Shown: positions 33,200 through 45,561 of the stretch, piece after piece
How positions within the stretch are numbered: position 1 is the first letter of the stretch
How the letters are laid out: every line of letters starts with the position of its first letter
DNA from: Fragum whitleyi
Taxonomy: Eukaryota > Mollusca > Bivalvia > Cardiida > Cardiidae
Assembly (NCBI GenBank): GCA_948146395.1
Contig: OX411551.1
Location: forward strand, 49,906,997-49,970,996
Reading direction: 5' to 3'
DNA length: 64,000 nt
Notes under the pieces: generated by a model
Seen by the model: the letters and a program-made list of their open reading frames with translations, nothing else
The model's database searches: none
Told to the model about the DNA's origin: nothing
Program-made: the position numbers and the translations under genes

Positions 33200-35100
33200 A
33201 AACCACCCCTTCACTCAAATTTTCATTGAATAGCTAAAACTTACCTGACTTTAAGGCATTAGAGCAAGAAAATGCCTTTTTAGACTTTAAACAAATGCAC
33301 GCGACAACATTATCAATAAGGTTTACATAGTGATTTTACATAGTTTTCTGTTTCGTCTTCAAAGTTTTTCACGCAATAGCGTTAGAATTTGGGAATAGCA
33401 ATTATACAAAATAGCGCGTACCTGTCTTTGATTTTATTCCACAGTCATTCCATCCTGATAACCTTCTTTAATAAAGACCTATTTATCGAAGGACCCATTC
33501 AGTAACGTGGATTCCTCCTACTAATCAATTTAAGACAAATTATCAAGAATCTTTTATTATGGTCAAGAAGTTTCGTTTTCCTTTATCGAAAACATATTTT
33601 CGATTGGCGACTTAAATGTCGTAAATACAGCTCGAGTAAATCTGTATTTACGCCACTTTCTTTATCCCATAACAATATGAGTGCGATTCAAAAACCATCC
33701 ACTAACACACGTTGAAGGAATATTGCAATTCTTCAAATGAAGGCATTTTGTCGAAGAACACAAGTAATTAAGTATTAACGTTTCTAGACACGTAAAACAT
33801 TCTTGAATTAAAATCATATTTCCATATTGCCTATACAAGATTATCACTTTTGTAAATCAACTTGATTGACGGTAAATTCGATTGTGAGTGGGCGTTTTTC
33901 CCCCTTGATTCGATATATACTGAGTCCCATAAGAAAGTGCGAACTTTCACTTTTTTTATTTCTATTGATTTTTACAAAGTTGGATGTAAATTATTGAGTA
34001 TATTGCTACCATACTTAAGTCAAGACCTTTTGAAATTAAAAATCAAATCAGATTTGGATAATGTATCGCATGCTGCATACGCACAGACAGAACATATATT
34101 CTTGAAATTTGACCTTCCTACAACTTTTTTCTTTGGTAAGAGCTGTGTGTTGATCTTGTATAATAGAGATTTAGAAGCCATTCCAAGCCAATTCCAAACG
34201 ACAGTTATAATTTGTATGCAGACATTACGTGTACGTCAACGTTAGACATTGCTACGTTGTGAGGCCAGTTACTCGTCGTTGAATGGTGCTATGGCGTTCT
34301 ATGTCATCTCAATTAGCTTATTAAAGGCCTTATAGAATAATGACCTCAATTTCTATTGGAACATGAATGCCTAACCAATTTTAATGGCGTTCTAAATCTG
34401 ACAAGGTTTGATTTGGTTCAACGACGATTAATGGTAGTCAAAGCACGCTTTTGCATCACGCATAATTTTATTGAAGATATAATTTTATGCTTAGGAAAGC
34501 CGCAAAGATTCAATTGAATGCATTTTCAGACCAATCACTAGTCAAATGCGAGATGCACATGCAAAACATTCAAAATCATTTGTCTCAATTAAGCAGAAGA
34601 TATTTGCTAATCACGCGATGTTTGCTTTCAAATAGCGTCTGTACATACTCTTGTGGATAGTCATACGACAATTCGTGACGATATATTGTGTAATCTCAGA
34701 GAAATTTAAAATTCAAAAGTGCACACTTTCTTTTCGAACTAAGCATATTTATATGTTCATGGGAATGTCGTAAGGCTGTATGCATGAACATATAACCTAA
34801 AACCATGAACGGGTAATGAAATTAAAAAAAATCGAAAATTTTCAGTAGTATATAATTACGTTTGAATAGCATAATTAAATACTTTGCTTCCAAATTAAAT
34901 TTAACGCAGGCTTCTTAATACTTTCATTTTGTATGAACCATCTCTGCGTTCAAGATGAAAACTATGCGAAGCGTTTTGGAATTGTTTACGCGCTTTCAAG
35001 AGTACTCAAATGTAAATCCGGTTTCAAACTTCATTAACGTCCTAAGCGTTTTTTTACAACACAAGTATATTTCTTAGATAGGTACAAACTAACATCTACA
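33200..35100. other. Repeat-poor stretch; likely intron of the minus-strand gene
   Basis: No known repeat was recognised. A strong minus-strand donor (GTCAG|GTAAGT, opposite 33246-33239) closes an open 40-base segment (33284-33245) that fits phase 0 but has little else to support it. The 127-codon plus frame at 33862-34245 has no recognisable domain and low coding character. Confidence 0.35.
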
Positions 35101-35103
35101 TAC

Positions 35104-35263
35104 CTGTTCTTGATTTCCTTCTCCAACCTTTTCCGGGTCACCAACAAACTCCTCCACAAATTCATCTGCCAATCTAAATCTAACATTTTCCCGCAAAGGA
35201 ATTACATAAACTGATTTACTAATGTAATTATATGTTTCATTGTTCGACACAGCAAGTCTCAGG
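35104..35263 (-). CDS. Second coding exon of the probable secreted protein
   Basis: The acceptor (aaaatag, AG opposite 35265-35264) has a weak pyrimidine tract; the donor is CAG|GTATGT (GT opposite 35103-35102). One completing base plus 53 codons are open with no stop: LRLAVSNNETYNYISKSV, then a charged segment (VIPLRENVRFRLADEFVEE) ending GDPEKVGEGNQEQ. NNET is a possible N-glycosylation site (N-E-T), consistent with a secreted or luminal protein. The exon ends in phase 0. I searched the minus strand down to about 33200 for the next exon and found only a weak candidate at 33284-33245. The rest of the gene may lie beyond the transposons on the left. Function unknown. Confidence 0.6.
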
Positions 35264-35506
35264 CTATTTTAATCCATAATATATGACAGAAATTCGCGAT
35301 TTCCCTGATAAAACATATCGCCTTTTTATAAAAGATATCGCAAATGCGTCAATCAAGTTTCAAAAATGCCTTCAAGAAACCAACACTCTATCTTCAAAAA
35401 ACCATCGCCACAGAGTCACGCTCATAGACAAACATACACCTGTCATCGATATGAAATCGATACAGAAAAAATTAAAAGATGATATTTAAAAATAAGAAAA
35501 ACTTAC

Positions 35507-35598
35507 CAAATTGACAGCCATGCTTTCAGTTGTAGTAAAGCAACGTGTATGAGACAAAATCCCGTGCAAATCGAAGAAAAAACATTTTCCCTGCTCAT
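35507..35598 (-). CDS. First coding exon of a probable secreted or signal-anchored protein
   Basis: On the minus strand ATG (35598-35596) opens a 92-base exon ending at a strong donor (TTTG|GTAAGT, GT at 35506-35505). It encodes 30 residues: MSRENVFSS, then a hydrophobic stretch (ICTGFCLIHVALLQL), then KAWLSI, consistent with a signal peptide or signal anchor. Two bases (TG) carry over and are completed by the first base of the exon at 35263 to give Cys. The coding frame and phase fit the next exon exactly, which is the main evidence. Both exons are too short for a simple ORF search. A second ATG (at 35522) in another frame would give only five codons out of phase with the next exon. I do not recognise the protein. 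Confidence 0.6.
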
Positions 35599-35599
35599 T

Positions 35600-36870
35600 T
35601 GCAATACAGAATCATAGCAAACCAACATACAAAATCAAAGCCAACCATTTTACGGTAGCATCGTAAAACACCAGTGACACTGTGCAATCTTAATTCCCGA
35701 CTTCTAGGGTACGCATTGGGCTCCCGATTGCCGAGCTATTTTCGGAAATATCTGAATGAAGTTCCGATTGGATAACCTCGGTAATATAGAACGAAGTTTT
35801 CAGCAAATATTTTATATGTGATCGATGTTTCTATTTAGTTTGATTTCAACACATCTTTTTTTGTATCTTCCTAACAATGATTGACACGAAGGGTGAAGGA
35901 CGATTGGCGACTTAATGTTCCTGCACTCCCACATTCAGTACTAAGGTGGCTATTTCTAGAATGGACCGAGGCGTGAAGGAAGGTAGATATCGGGATGTGT
36001 CAAATAGTTAAGGATTTTCAAATACGCGCATGCGTGGTCATTACTTTTGACGATGTCACATTCATATTACCACTCTAATATTTCTTCATTAGGTATCATT
36101 AACATAAATTGCAAGAAATGAAGAAAAACGATTCAAAATGAAGATTATTTTATGGAATAGCTACAGATTAAAAAAATGTTAAAAATAAATTTTCTCAGAC
36201 GGCAGTGCCAAAGTGAAACTAATGACAGGTTTATTTTTAACCCAATCCCCTGTCAGTTTCAGAGATAACAGTTCACGCTTCACTGCTAATGCAAACTTGT
36301 TCTGGGAAACAGTTCGATTACTCTTCAACTGACGGTGCATGTGTAAATGTTTTCCCAGACCTCAGACGCGGAATATTTTATGACCAACCATGGAAAATAG
36401 TAATTCGAATACGGGTAAGCAATGACAATTTACGGACCGTTTGTCATGTCCAAAAAAATATTTGATTGATAAATTTGTAAAATTACACATCTGTAACACA
36501 ATTTTACAAATACAAGAGATCACCAAACGAAAAATCACAGATGCAAATAAACCTAAGAACAATAGAAATCATCAATATGCATGCAATTATTAATTGTCAT
36601 AATTTCTTTGGTCTAAATGAGATAAACAAGTATCACGGTAAGAAAATATCCCTTTCCAAATATTTGTTCAGTTTGTTGTTTTGGGCTAGGCAATAATGTT
36701 TATTTAAACAGGATAACCCATGAAAATCTTGCAACTTATTTCAAATGGTGTCCTATTATAGTACCAATATTTAAGATTTACGATGAATTAAGAATAAGAA
36801 TATTATGAAATAATAATAATAGTAAAAAAAGTATTCAAATAATCAAGAGACCAATATTACAGTTAATTTG
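35600..36870. other. Upstream region of the minus-strand gene
   Basis: Unique sequence upstream of the ATG at 35598. I saw no clear TATA box or initiator. 36120-36860 is AT-rich without features. Confidence 0.35.
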
Positions 36871-36884
36871 ATGGAAGCATGCCA

Positions 36885-37164
36885 GACTTCAAATAATGAT
36901 GTCGTGGGTTCATTACCGACAGCAGCAATTATCCTGTCTGACATTTATCTGTGTTGCATCAATCATGGGTGGATGTGCAGTCGAATGCCCAGAAAGGTTT
37001 TCTTCGTCGTAGTACCGATGAGAGAAGTAACAGGAAAATGGATTTGGAGCCCCGTCCTCAGCGATATGACAATAGAGAGGTCCCGGGTTCGATCCCCGGC
37101 GGCGGCACTCATTCTTTCCGACTAATTGTCTCTCACCAATAGGTTGGTTATCGTAGATCAATAT

Positions 37165-37165
<1 letters not shown>
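36885..37165 (+). repeat. Two SINE family A copies, the second with an expanded tail
   Basis: A worn copy (GTGGGTTCATTACCGACAGC, 36905) is followed by a better one with a perfect B box GGGTTCGATCCCC (37085-37097) and CGGCGGCACTCATTCTTTCC. The second runs into (ATCA)n at 37165. The overlapping frames are not genes. Confidence 0.65.
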
Positions 37166-37460
<295 letters not shown>

Positions 37461-38389
37461 GATATGACTGAAAAAATGGTTCAATGCGGCATTTAAAAAG
37501 TTATAAGCCAAAACAGGTAAAAAATATATACTTCAGAAAATATCTAAGACAAAAAATTTGAGAGCAAAAATTGAATATTCATTTTGTCGCTTAAGAATAA
37601 TTTGTGCATTTTACCAGTCTTTCTGAAAATTCTATGGAGTATCTCTTAAATTTTGATTTTATGCATAACAATGCACCTGCGATTCAATATTAACATTAAA
37701 TGAACATGTTTTTTTCTTTATTCTTTTATTATCGCGGAAACAAAATGATCTTCTCTGCATATTTATGTTTTGACCTTTTTACTCCCAAAATGATACAAGC
37801 AGCGCAATTTCTTTCTGTTAAGGAAGCTCAACGTGCAGTTTGTTTGCTTAAAGCCAGACAAGCCCTATGAAATGTAGTTGGCCAGTAAAATGTTGCAAAA
37901 AGGGTTGTTTCTAGAGTGTGAATATGCTTTAAGCGGACTTAACCTTTGCACGAGTGCAACGACTGTGTGTGTATCGGTCTTTTGCTTCTTGCAATGATCA
38001 AACCCTGCGTACTTGGGAAGGAACAACATCTTTAAGACCACTGAAAGACTTCAAACAAGTAACTGGAAGGCAAAGAAAATCAAGAGTTAGCTAAGCTAAG
38101 CCTTTACAGATGCGTAATTGCAGTTCAGCAGTACGCCCGGTTTTGAGGAGACGCATCAATTTTCAAACTGCTCTAAAAAGGGAACCATGTGAATTCGGAG
38201 TCGGGTCACATCACCTCTGTTTTTTTACAGACTGATCCAGCTTTTGTATAGACTTTCAAAGCGACAGTAGAAAAGTGTGTTGCATGCCGAGCCAACCTTC
38301 CTCGAGTGCTCTTTTCAATAAGTCATTGAGGGTATTGTTGAGCATCAATATTGTTGACAAATTGGACCTCTGCATCATTAGCAGAGTTA
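37461..38389. other. No gene seen
   Basis: AT-rich with no repeat I recognise. Minus frame 38256-38489 overlaps an M1 copy. Confidence 0.4.
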
Positions 38390-38612
38390 CAATTAAAGAC
38401 ATCGTGAAATTGACACTCATATAGACTTTTAATGCAAATTTTATCAAAGGGAAGTTAAACATATCGCTTATCGTGTTCATCATGAACAAAATCGGCGATA
38501 TTGGTTTAACTCCCTCTAATTACACTCAAAACTCACTCATTGCGCTCATTCATTCTCATTCCAACATAATTCAGACATCATAAACCTTGTCAATTTCACG
38601 ATATAATTTACT
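38390..38612 (-). mobile_element. M1 MITE, internally deleted copy
   Basis: Both ends are present (ACAATTAAAGACATCGTGAAA and TCAATTTCACGATATAATTTA) but only 223 bp lie between, with the palindrome arms (ATATCGC..GTTCATCATGAAC..CGATAT) close to one end. Confidence 0.65.
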
Positions 38613-38999
38613 TTACGCTGATTGACGTGTGCTTTAGAATTTGAATTCCTCTTCTAATTTTAAGAAATTTTGTTGTCAATCAATACATGTATCTTAAACT
38701 GAGAAATCTTGTTCTAACAGACTGAACTAGTCGCTCCGGACTTTAAACCCGAAAAAGCATACGTTGGACCTATTGAAAACAAAATATGTTAGACCGAAAT
38801 CGAATACCCGAAACGCAGAATAAGCTTGTTCATGGGATAACTGAGGAATTGAGCGGAACTCCTTTAAACCACTACAAACAGAGGATAAAAACGGACACAG
38901 AAATAATGTCGAACGATAATTCATTTAAGCGGAAGCCACACGTGAAACTTACAGTTTTTCAACACTCAAAGAGAAAGTATTATTTGAATTAAAGATTTA

Positions 39000-39180
39000 G
39001 TGTGTCAGACTGTGAATCAAGAGGTCCCGGGTTCGATCCCCGACGGCGGCACTCATTCTTTCCGACTATTTGTCTTTCACCAATGGGTTGATAATCGTAG
39101 ACCTATGTGAGATAGCAGCTGGATGCTAGGAAAGGGTAAGGTGGTTGTATAGGTTGAAATTATTGACATGACTTGACATG
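39000..39180 (+). repeat. SINE family A, 3'-truncated
   Basis: B box GGGTTCGATCCCC (39029-39041), CGGCGGCACTCATTCTTTCC, and CACCAATGGGTTGATAATCG; the tail is absent. Confidence 0.65.
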
Positions 39181-39319
39181 TATGCAATGAATAAATTAAC
39201 CAATGAATACATTTATCATCGAGGGTAGTCGCAAGCCCTCGTACAACATCGTAAATACACGGAGGGTATGGGTTTTGAAAAATGTTTGTATAACGTAATT
39301 TAGTACCAATACACGTTGT

Positions 39320-39405
39320 GGGACTGTGTGGTCGAAAGGTCTAGTCTGATGACTACAGTTGCAGGGGTCATGGGTTCAAACCAGCTCTTTTCCCACATTT
39401 TTTAT
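39320..39405 (+). repeat. tRNA-like head of another SINE
   Basis: TGTGGTCGAAAGGTCTAGTC then GGGTTCAAACCAGC fit A and B boxes. It is followed by a T-rich stretch, not a family A body. Confidence 0.45.
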
Positions 39406-39565
39406 ATTTCTTTCTTTTTTCTGATAGTCCCATTTCACTAGTTTTTGAATGACAATTGTTTTTGCACTGCCGCGTTTCATTTATCGCATACCATCTCCTG
39501 AACTCAAATATGAAAAACACAAGTCGTTGTTAAATGGTCTTGAGGGCAAATCTGGTTGTCAAACG

Positions 39566-39718
39566 AAGACCTATGTGGGATGAGCAACTGGAGGATCGGA
39601 AGAGTTGTCGTGTAAGTATTCGTAAGAAAAAAATCAGGTATCTAAAGTTAGGTGCTCCTACCGCGCAATAAAATAGAATAAAAAAAAACTAAGAAGTCGT
39701 TAAACCCCATTCAAACAA
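39566..39718 (+). repeat. SINE family A, 3' half
   Basis: GACCTATGTGGGATGAGCAAC through GGTGCTCCTACCGC and TCGTTAAACCCCATTCAAAC. Confidence 0.6.
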
Positions 39719-40089
39719 TAATAATAATTATAATTATAATTATAATAATAAAAAAAACCTGACGGGCATTTTTTTAAACAATTAGCATATGACGTACCGC
39801 AAATCTCTTAGAGAATCGCGTGATCTTCATCACTATCCAAAAGGAAAACATCCATAAAATCGCTTGAAACTGAGGGGAAAAAATAAATAATCTGTCATTG
39901 TGCCTCGAACCATTTTCTTTCGTCTTTAGGTGCTTTACTCTTTTCGCGTGTAATGACAATTGTCTACTCATCACAGTGTCATGTTATAGGTATATATTAT
40001 GAAACTTGGTTCACGAAGTTAAACGAGACCTAACGGAGATACCATGTGACAATCAGTCAAGCATGTAATTAATGCTAATAGAGGTTACG

Positions 40090-40222
40090 GTAAGTCATGT
40101 CAATGATTTCGCGCTATACTGGTGCGAGAAATACAAGGAAATCATTTTTTAGGTACTCCAGCCGTCGCGATATAACTGAAGAAAATGTTGAAAGCGGCGT
40201 TAAACTCCATTCAATCAATTGA
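40090..40222 (+). repeat. SINE family A, 3' third
   Basis: GGTACTCCAGCCGTCGCGAT and TTGAAAGCGGCGTTAAACTC, tail CATTCAATCAATTG. Confidence 0.6.
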
Positions 40223-40599
40223 ATTAAAGATTCCTGATGATACCAATTTACAGTTTGTTTTTAGGGGTATTTTATGAGATAATATCTCGTGGCCGTATCC
40301 TTCATATTAATTAATAATTTCATTATATCGTTATTATGCTTCAGGATGGTGGTCGTACATAATAGAACAAAAAGAGTTTTGAAAATGAAGTGCATCTTTT
40401 AAAAAGGAATGAAGAACGCTTTGATCCCTTACTTTTTCGTCCAGTATATAACTCGATTTCACTGTGACTCTAAGACTAGAATTGCAAACACAAAAGGAGT
40501 TACGGTTAACTACAATATTTAACGATCATGATTTTATTTTTGTCAGTCGACCAATCCTGTGCAGTCTGACCAAAATCAATCAGATCCTTCACCATCCAG

Positions 40600-40650
40600 T
40601 GTGTGTGTGTGGGGGGGGGGGGGGGGGAGGGGAAGGGGGGGAGGTGGGTC
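40600..40650 (+). repeat. (GT)n then G-rich tract
   Basis: About 18 consecutive G follow GTGTGTGTGTG, then further G runs (GGGG, GGGGGGG); a potential G-quadruplex. Confidence 0.8.
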
Positions 40651-40689
40651 GACGGTCTCACTATTCGAAAGAGGTGGAGGGAGGGGCGA

Positions 40690-40800
40690 CGGTCTCATGA
40701 TTCGAAAGAAATCGAATGTAATGGGTTCGAATCTCGGCCGAGCTACTTGTGCTATTGATATGTCCGTGGACAAAACATTCTAGAAAAAAGCCAGTAACTG
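40690..40800 (+). repeat. tRNA-like SINE head
   Basis: GGGTTCGAATCTCGGCCGAGC contains a B box; the upstream CTCATGATTCGAAAG is duplicated at 40658-40670. Confidence 0.4.
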
Positions 40801-40879
40801 GTGTAACACAAGAAGGTCTTCGATTATTTAACCTCGCTGTGATATGATTGAAGTAAAAAAATAATAGACGCAGTTGAAA

Positions 40880-41347
40880 TTGAACATGGTCGATACATTG
40901 ACAAATTGGCAATGCTAATGAAATTGAATGAGCAGGACGAGCAAGATATGAAAGAAATGAAAAAGGAGATAATACAATATCGCCAATTTCGTTCATAAAG
41001 AACAAATTCAGCGATATCAATTACACCCCTTTAAGAAAACATGGACAAACAAGTGTCATATATTGATTTCAATGTCTTCATGATCCAATCAGACGCTTCA
41101 AAGTCCAAGTAAGTTATAGAGATAATCGGAAGTTTAGAGTGATTTGATTGCATCGAGGGTTCAGTGCAAGAGTGTACTAAGTGTATATACACTTAGTACA
41201 CCCTTGCTCTTAACCCACGGTATGTTGATCTTTTAAAGTGATCTTTGAGCTGGTTTTGAATGGTTTCAGTAAGTGATAAATTTTTAAAAAATGCAAAAGC
41301 TTGGTGAATGATTTAGATCGGAGAGAGTGTCAATTTCACGATATACC
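40880..41347 (+). mobile_element. M1 MITE, diverged copy
   Basis: AAATTGAATGAGC, GGAGATAATACAATATCGCC / GCGATATCAATTAC palindrome remnant, GTCAATTTCACGATAT right end. It contains a separate perfect palindrome AGTGTACTAAGTGTATATACACTTAGTACACC at about 41172-41203. Confidence 0.6.
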
Positions 41348-42101
41348 ATATAAAGATGGACCTTTCTGATATGACATGTCGTGAATGAAAAATAATAGCG
41401 GTGGACAAGTTGTGTCAGAGTGAACATAATGATTTCTAATTCTTAACTAACTCATCTTTTCCAAGAAAGAAGTGGATAATTTCATTGTATGAATTATTGA
41501 AAAAAATGTATTTTGTCTTTATGAAAAATAATTATATATATTTTACATGTGTGGGTGTCCTTTAAAATATTGGTACACATATTGACCTATTTACAAAAGA
41601 AAGTTGTCGCTTATATCTTAGAAGACGAGATTTTCACTCTACTCGGTTACTTATGAATTTTTATCTACTTTCACTTTAACTGTATTTGAAACTCCCAATA
41701 TTGGCATAAGAAGTTAGATTTTTTTTTTTGTATCTCACGGCAATTTTACGGGAATCGCTATGTTCATATTTATAATCGGAATGATAACTTAAAGGGTTTT
41801 TTTCAAAAACATGTACTGAAGAGAAATGCTCGAAGCAATGGACCAATCACCGTTCGAAGATGATCTTTCAATAATGGTACAGTCATATTGATAAGGTTTG
41901 CGTGTCACAATTCGATAAAACGTCAATATATTTGTTAAAGTTAAATGCATTGCGATCATATAAATATAAATTAAGTTATAGATTATCCATAACTTTCAAA
42001 AGAGTGTGGCGAAGTTTTCGTCGCATTAAATCGTAACGGATAGCCATCAGATTCCCTATTGTTAATACGCTGGTTAAAGGATTACACTTACATGTAGTAG
42101 C
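41348..42101. other. No gene seen
   Basis: AT-rich unique sequence. Confidence 0.4.
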
Positions 42102-42316
42102 ATTGTGAATTGGACTCTCAATTCAAATCAATTTTTTTCTTTATCGCTTTCTCAGCGCTCCATTCATTCATTCCAAATACTCACCCTAACCATTCACCCC
42201 CAACCCCACCCCATCCCCCCCAAAAACATAAATAAAAATATAGGTATTTGATGTATATTTTAGACCAAATCATTCCTAAATCGTTCACACTATCAATTTC
42301 AAGATGTCGTTAACTG
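42102..42316 (-). mobile_element. M1 MITE fragment
   Basis: CAGCGCTCCATTCATTCATTC and right end TCAATTTCAAGATGTCGTTAACTG followed by TA. Palindrome region deleted. Confidence 0.6.
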
Positions 42317-43229
42317 TACTCTAGGATTTTAGGGAACATGGAGCGACTAATTCCAAGTTTAAAGAGGTCCATCTCTAAACATGTTGAAGTATAGGCAACT
42401 TTCGTGTTTCCTTAAATGGTGTTTTTTTTTTTTACATTTTAGATTGCTAGCGAAAGATATTGGTATAGCAACTTCGTCATTGATTATGTAATATACATCG
42501 TTTGTGCATACACACTTTATGGACACGATAACGTAACAAACTTAGAAATGTTATGTTAAATCGGATTTTAAAGATGTTTTCTGAAGTCTCTAATACAGAG
42601 CCGATTTCAAACTTTTCTCAATAAAGCGGAACTACCTTGATTGTTGTTGAGCTTTTGTTATCAGTATTTTTGGTTCATTCTATGAATGATAGGATTTTTT
42701 CCTTTCTTAAATTGTTGCAAACTCAAATAATTAGAATACATATTAGGCATCAAATCTACAGATCATTTAAAACCCTTCACCTGGTTAGTAATGCAATGCG
42801 CTTAACTGCGATAATGACTCCGTGATGGGGAACCAAACCGTACGGGTTTTCAAACGCGCCAGCCTTGTTATTTTCTTCGAAATGCAAGTTTGGTAGAGGA
42901 GATAAACGCATTTCAAGTAGAAAGACAACGTGGTAAAATTTAGGTTTTGAAAACTGCATCTTATGGGAGCTAAGTATGCATTATAAATCCCAGGGGCTCT
43001 GATATTCAGCAAAGGATTAAATACTTTGGTATTTCCAGCCTAAGTGCTTCGTTCTAGTAAAAACATCAAACAAAAAAGATTTCGAACAATTAAATTTGAG
43101 TGGATAACATATTTTCGCAATCCGTATAACCGGAAGTAAGCAGCTGATCAGCAATGATAGAGCCTCGTCCTGTGAAAAGGTGAAACAGTTAAACATACAA
43201 ATACATGTACCCAAAAAGTAACTGTAAGT

Positions 43230-43503
43230 AGGTACATCAACAGTAAAATTGACACTCATTACCATAGGCATTCTTATTCAATCACTAAGCACTCTATGCG
43301 AAGATATAAAAATCTATCTAAATACCGTTTACTTGTATGTGTTCAAAGGGTGGTAATATACCGAGAATGCATTAAGCTATATTGTGTTACCTTTCTCCTA
43401 ATTCGTACCAAAATTCGTTCAAAACTCGCCCACCAACTCATTCATATTCATTCCAAAATCATCAACTTTCACTATTCCACGATGTACTTAATCGTAACAG
43501 ACC
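43230..43503 (-). mobile_element. M1 MITE, diverged
   Basis: GTAAAATTGACACTCATTACC at one end, ATTCCACGATGTACTTAATCG at the other, CAAAACTCGCCCACCAACTC inside. Confidence 0.5.
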
Positions 43504-43704
43504 ATTCAGAATTACAACTTTTAAAGGCAGTCCCTTTTTCACATGGCTACATGTATTTGTATTTCGTTATTTGTGTAATGTTGCATCCTTTGCCATCATT
43601 TTGATACATGTGCTCTATTTTCCTCTCTGATTATGAAATGGTGAATTGACAACTCGCATCTTTTTGCTAGACATCGAAAAACTGATTTTCACCTAAATGT
43701 AAAC

Positions 43705-44325
43705 TATTCTATTTCACTCACTCAGCGCTCCATACATTCATTCAATCAAAACATTCATTCGAACCATTCAAAACTTCTCTTAAATCGTTTGAAAAACGCT
43801 TGAAATTCATTCGTGATGATCAACATTTCGTCCAAATTGACCAAAGCCATGCAAACTGTTTTCGACTGTGGATTCTCAAGCGTCCTTTTAGCCAGAAAAG
43901 ATACACAAATCCTAAATACGCCATTTTGTTGAACACTTTCCTGTTTTACAACATTTTGGACCTGCCCAAATTCAAAGGTTTTGCAGACGAAAATTTTAAG
44001 TGGATTTAAATTGAAAAATAACCATTCAGTAGGGTAGAAAATAGTGAGGAAAAAGAAGAAATTGCTTGTCGTAAGCAATTTCTTCTTTTTTCACAATGTT
44101 TTCTGAATTATAAAATTACAGGCACGTAAACAGCAGGGGTTAAACAGCAAAGGGTTAAAGGGGGTAATTGGACGTTATTATCGATATAGTATTTATTCCC
44201 CCCCCCCCCCTCTTTATGATAGTTCCATTAAAAAAACGACCCCCTCTCATTCAGTATCATTCTGATATAATTTAAAATATCATCCATCTTATCAATTTCA
44301 CGATGTCTTAATCTGTTACAGAAAT
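43705..44325 (-). repeat. M1 MITE pieces around a hairpin repeat
   Basis: M1 pieces at 43705-43830 (CACTCAGCGCTCCATACATTC) and 44225-44325 (TCAATTTCACGATGTCTTAATC) are separated by non-M1 DNA that includes 44050-44160: a perfect hairpin (AAAAAGAAGAAATTGCTT with its inverse) and a copy, inverted, of 29196-29282. A C12 run lies at 44199-44210. Confidence 0.5.
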
Positions 44326-44451
44326 TAGAAGTGTTCACTAATATATTTTAAGGTCCCTTTAAAGTGAAACGATAACGCTAAAGAACATCATAAAATTCAT
44401 AAGGTAAATGCTATTGGAAGATTTCAGAATGAAATTGGATTATTTGTTTGT

Positions 44452-44718
44452 TTGAATGGGTTTTACGCCACTTTCAACAATATCGCAGTTATACCGCGGC
44501 GGTCGGAGCGCCAAACAATGGATTCCTGGTATTTCTTTCACCTGTACTACCATTTCACCCTTTCCTAGCCTGCGACTGCTATCTCACATAGGTTTACGAT
44601 TATCTACCCATTGGTGAGAGACTAACGTCGGAAAGGATATTTGCCGCCATCGGGGATCGAACCCACGACTTCTAGATTGGAAGTCTTTTGCCTAACCAAC
44701 TGCGCTATGGTGGCGGCC
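44452..44718 (-). repeat. SINE family A, full length
   Basis: On the minus strand: A box TAGCGCAGTTGGTTAGGC, B box GGGTTCGATCCCC, body CACCAATGGGTAGATAATCG, GTGAAAGAAATACCAGGAATC, tail TTGAAAGTGGCGTAAAACCC then CATTCAAACAAACAA. It is the best copy here. The layout resembles the mollusc V-SINE type (RUDI-like); the name is uncertain. Confidence 0.75.
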
Positions 44719-44884
44719 GAAATTGGATCAGTGGGATCAGCGAGTTACACTGAAATTCAAAGAATGTAAATCAATGTAGCTACATTAACTTTAAGTGACG
44801 ACGGACTCACGATCACGGTGTCCTACATTGGATTCACATCATCGAAAAATATGTTTTTCGATATTTGTCTTTCACCAATGGATA

Positions 44885-45250
44885 CAGTTAAGAACATCGT
44901 GAATGATCTTTGAATGATTTTGGATGAAATTGAATGAGCGAGAGGAGTGAGTTTTAATTAGAATTCAATTGAGGTAATCCAATATCGCTTATATTGTTCA
45001 AGATGCACAAAATTAACGATAGGCCTATGTATTACCTCCCTTTAATAAAATATGCTCACGGGTTCTATAAAAAGCTTCTTTGTCTTTCCGAACCCACTAT
45101 ACGCTTACAGAATCCAATTAAAATCGTTAATTATTTCCGGGCGCATTGAATGGTTTGAGTGAGTATTTTGAATGATTGGATAGAGCGCCGAGGGAGCAAT
45201 TAAAATGATTTTGATCGTGGTGTATTTGAATTTGGTGAGGTTCTTAACTG
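44885..45250 (+). mobile_element. M1 MITE
   Basis: CAGTTAAGAACATCGTGAA start after TA, GAGGTAATCCAATATCGC / GTATTACCTCCC palindrome, TTCTTAACTG end. Confidence 0.75.
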
Positions 45251-45467
45251 TTGATTAAAATTATCGTCATTCTGTTGTAAAGCGAAGAGGCCTCAGTTCA
45301 GAACAATCGACTTTTAATTCTAAGTAATCAAATTTATCATTGATTTTATTGACCGATGTAGATTATGAAGTGTCGATTTGGTCCATTAAACGTAAAAATA
45401 CGTATATTTTGATAAATTAAGGGAACCTTAGGACGAATTTACCATATCAGCTTATCTTCTTTTATAT

Positions 45468-45561
45468 TCATTCAAAACTCGCTCCTCACGGACAATCATT
45501 TTCATTCCGAAAATTTTTTAACATAGTTCAAATTGTCAATATATCGATGCTGTTAAATGTA
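45468..45561 (-). mobile_element. M1 MITE end fragment
   Basis: CAAAACTCGCTCCTCACGG to TCAATATATCGATGCTGTTAAA. Confidence 0.5.

Noticed and set aside
33245..33284. Possible third exon of the minus-strand gene (open 40-base segment before a strong GTAAGT donor)
   Set aside because: Phase fits, but the segment is tiny, the acceptor is weak and nothing else supports it.
33434..33475. Another minus-strand exon candidate ending CAAAGACAG|GTACGC
   Set aside because: It has stops in phase 0, which the preceding exon requires.
33862..34245. 127-codon ORF in repeat-poor DNA
   Set aside because: No recognisable domain, no splice context, and composition expected of AT-rich non-coding DNA.
37085..37100. 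Possible tRNA gene from the GGGTTCGATCCCC box (also at 1145, 39029 and 44650)
   Set aside because: Only promoter boxes are conserved; the cloverleaf is not, and each is followed by the same SINE body.
43755..44078. 107-codon minus ORF
   Set aside because: Covers M1 fragments and a hairpin repeat; no motif.
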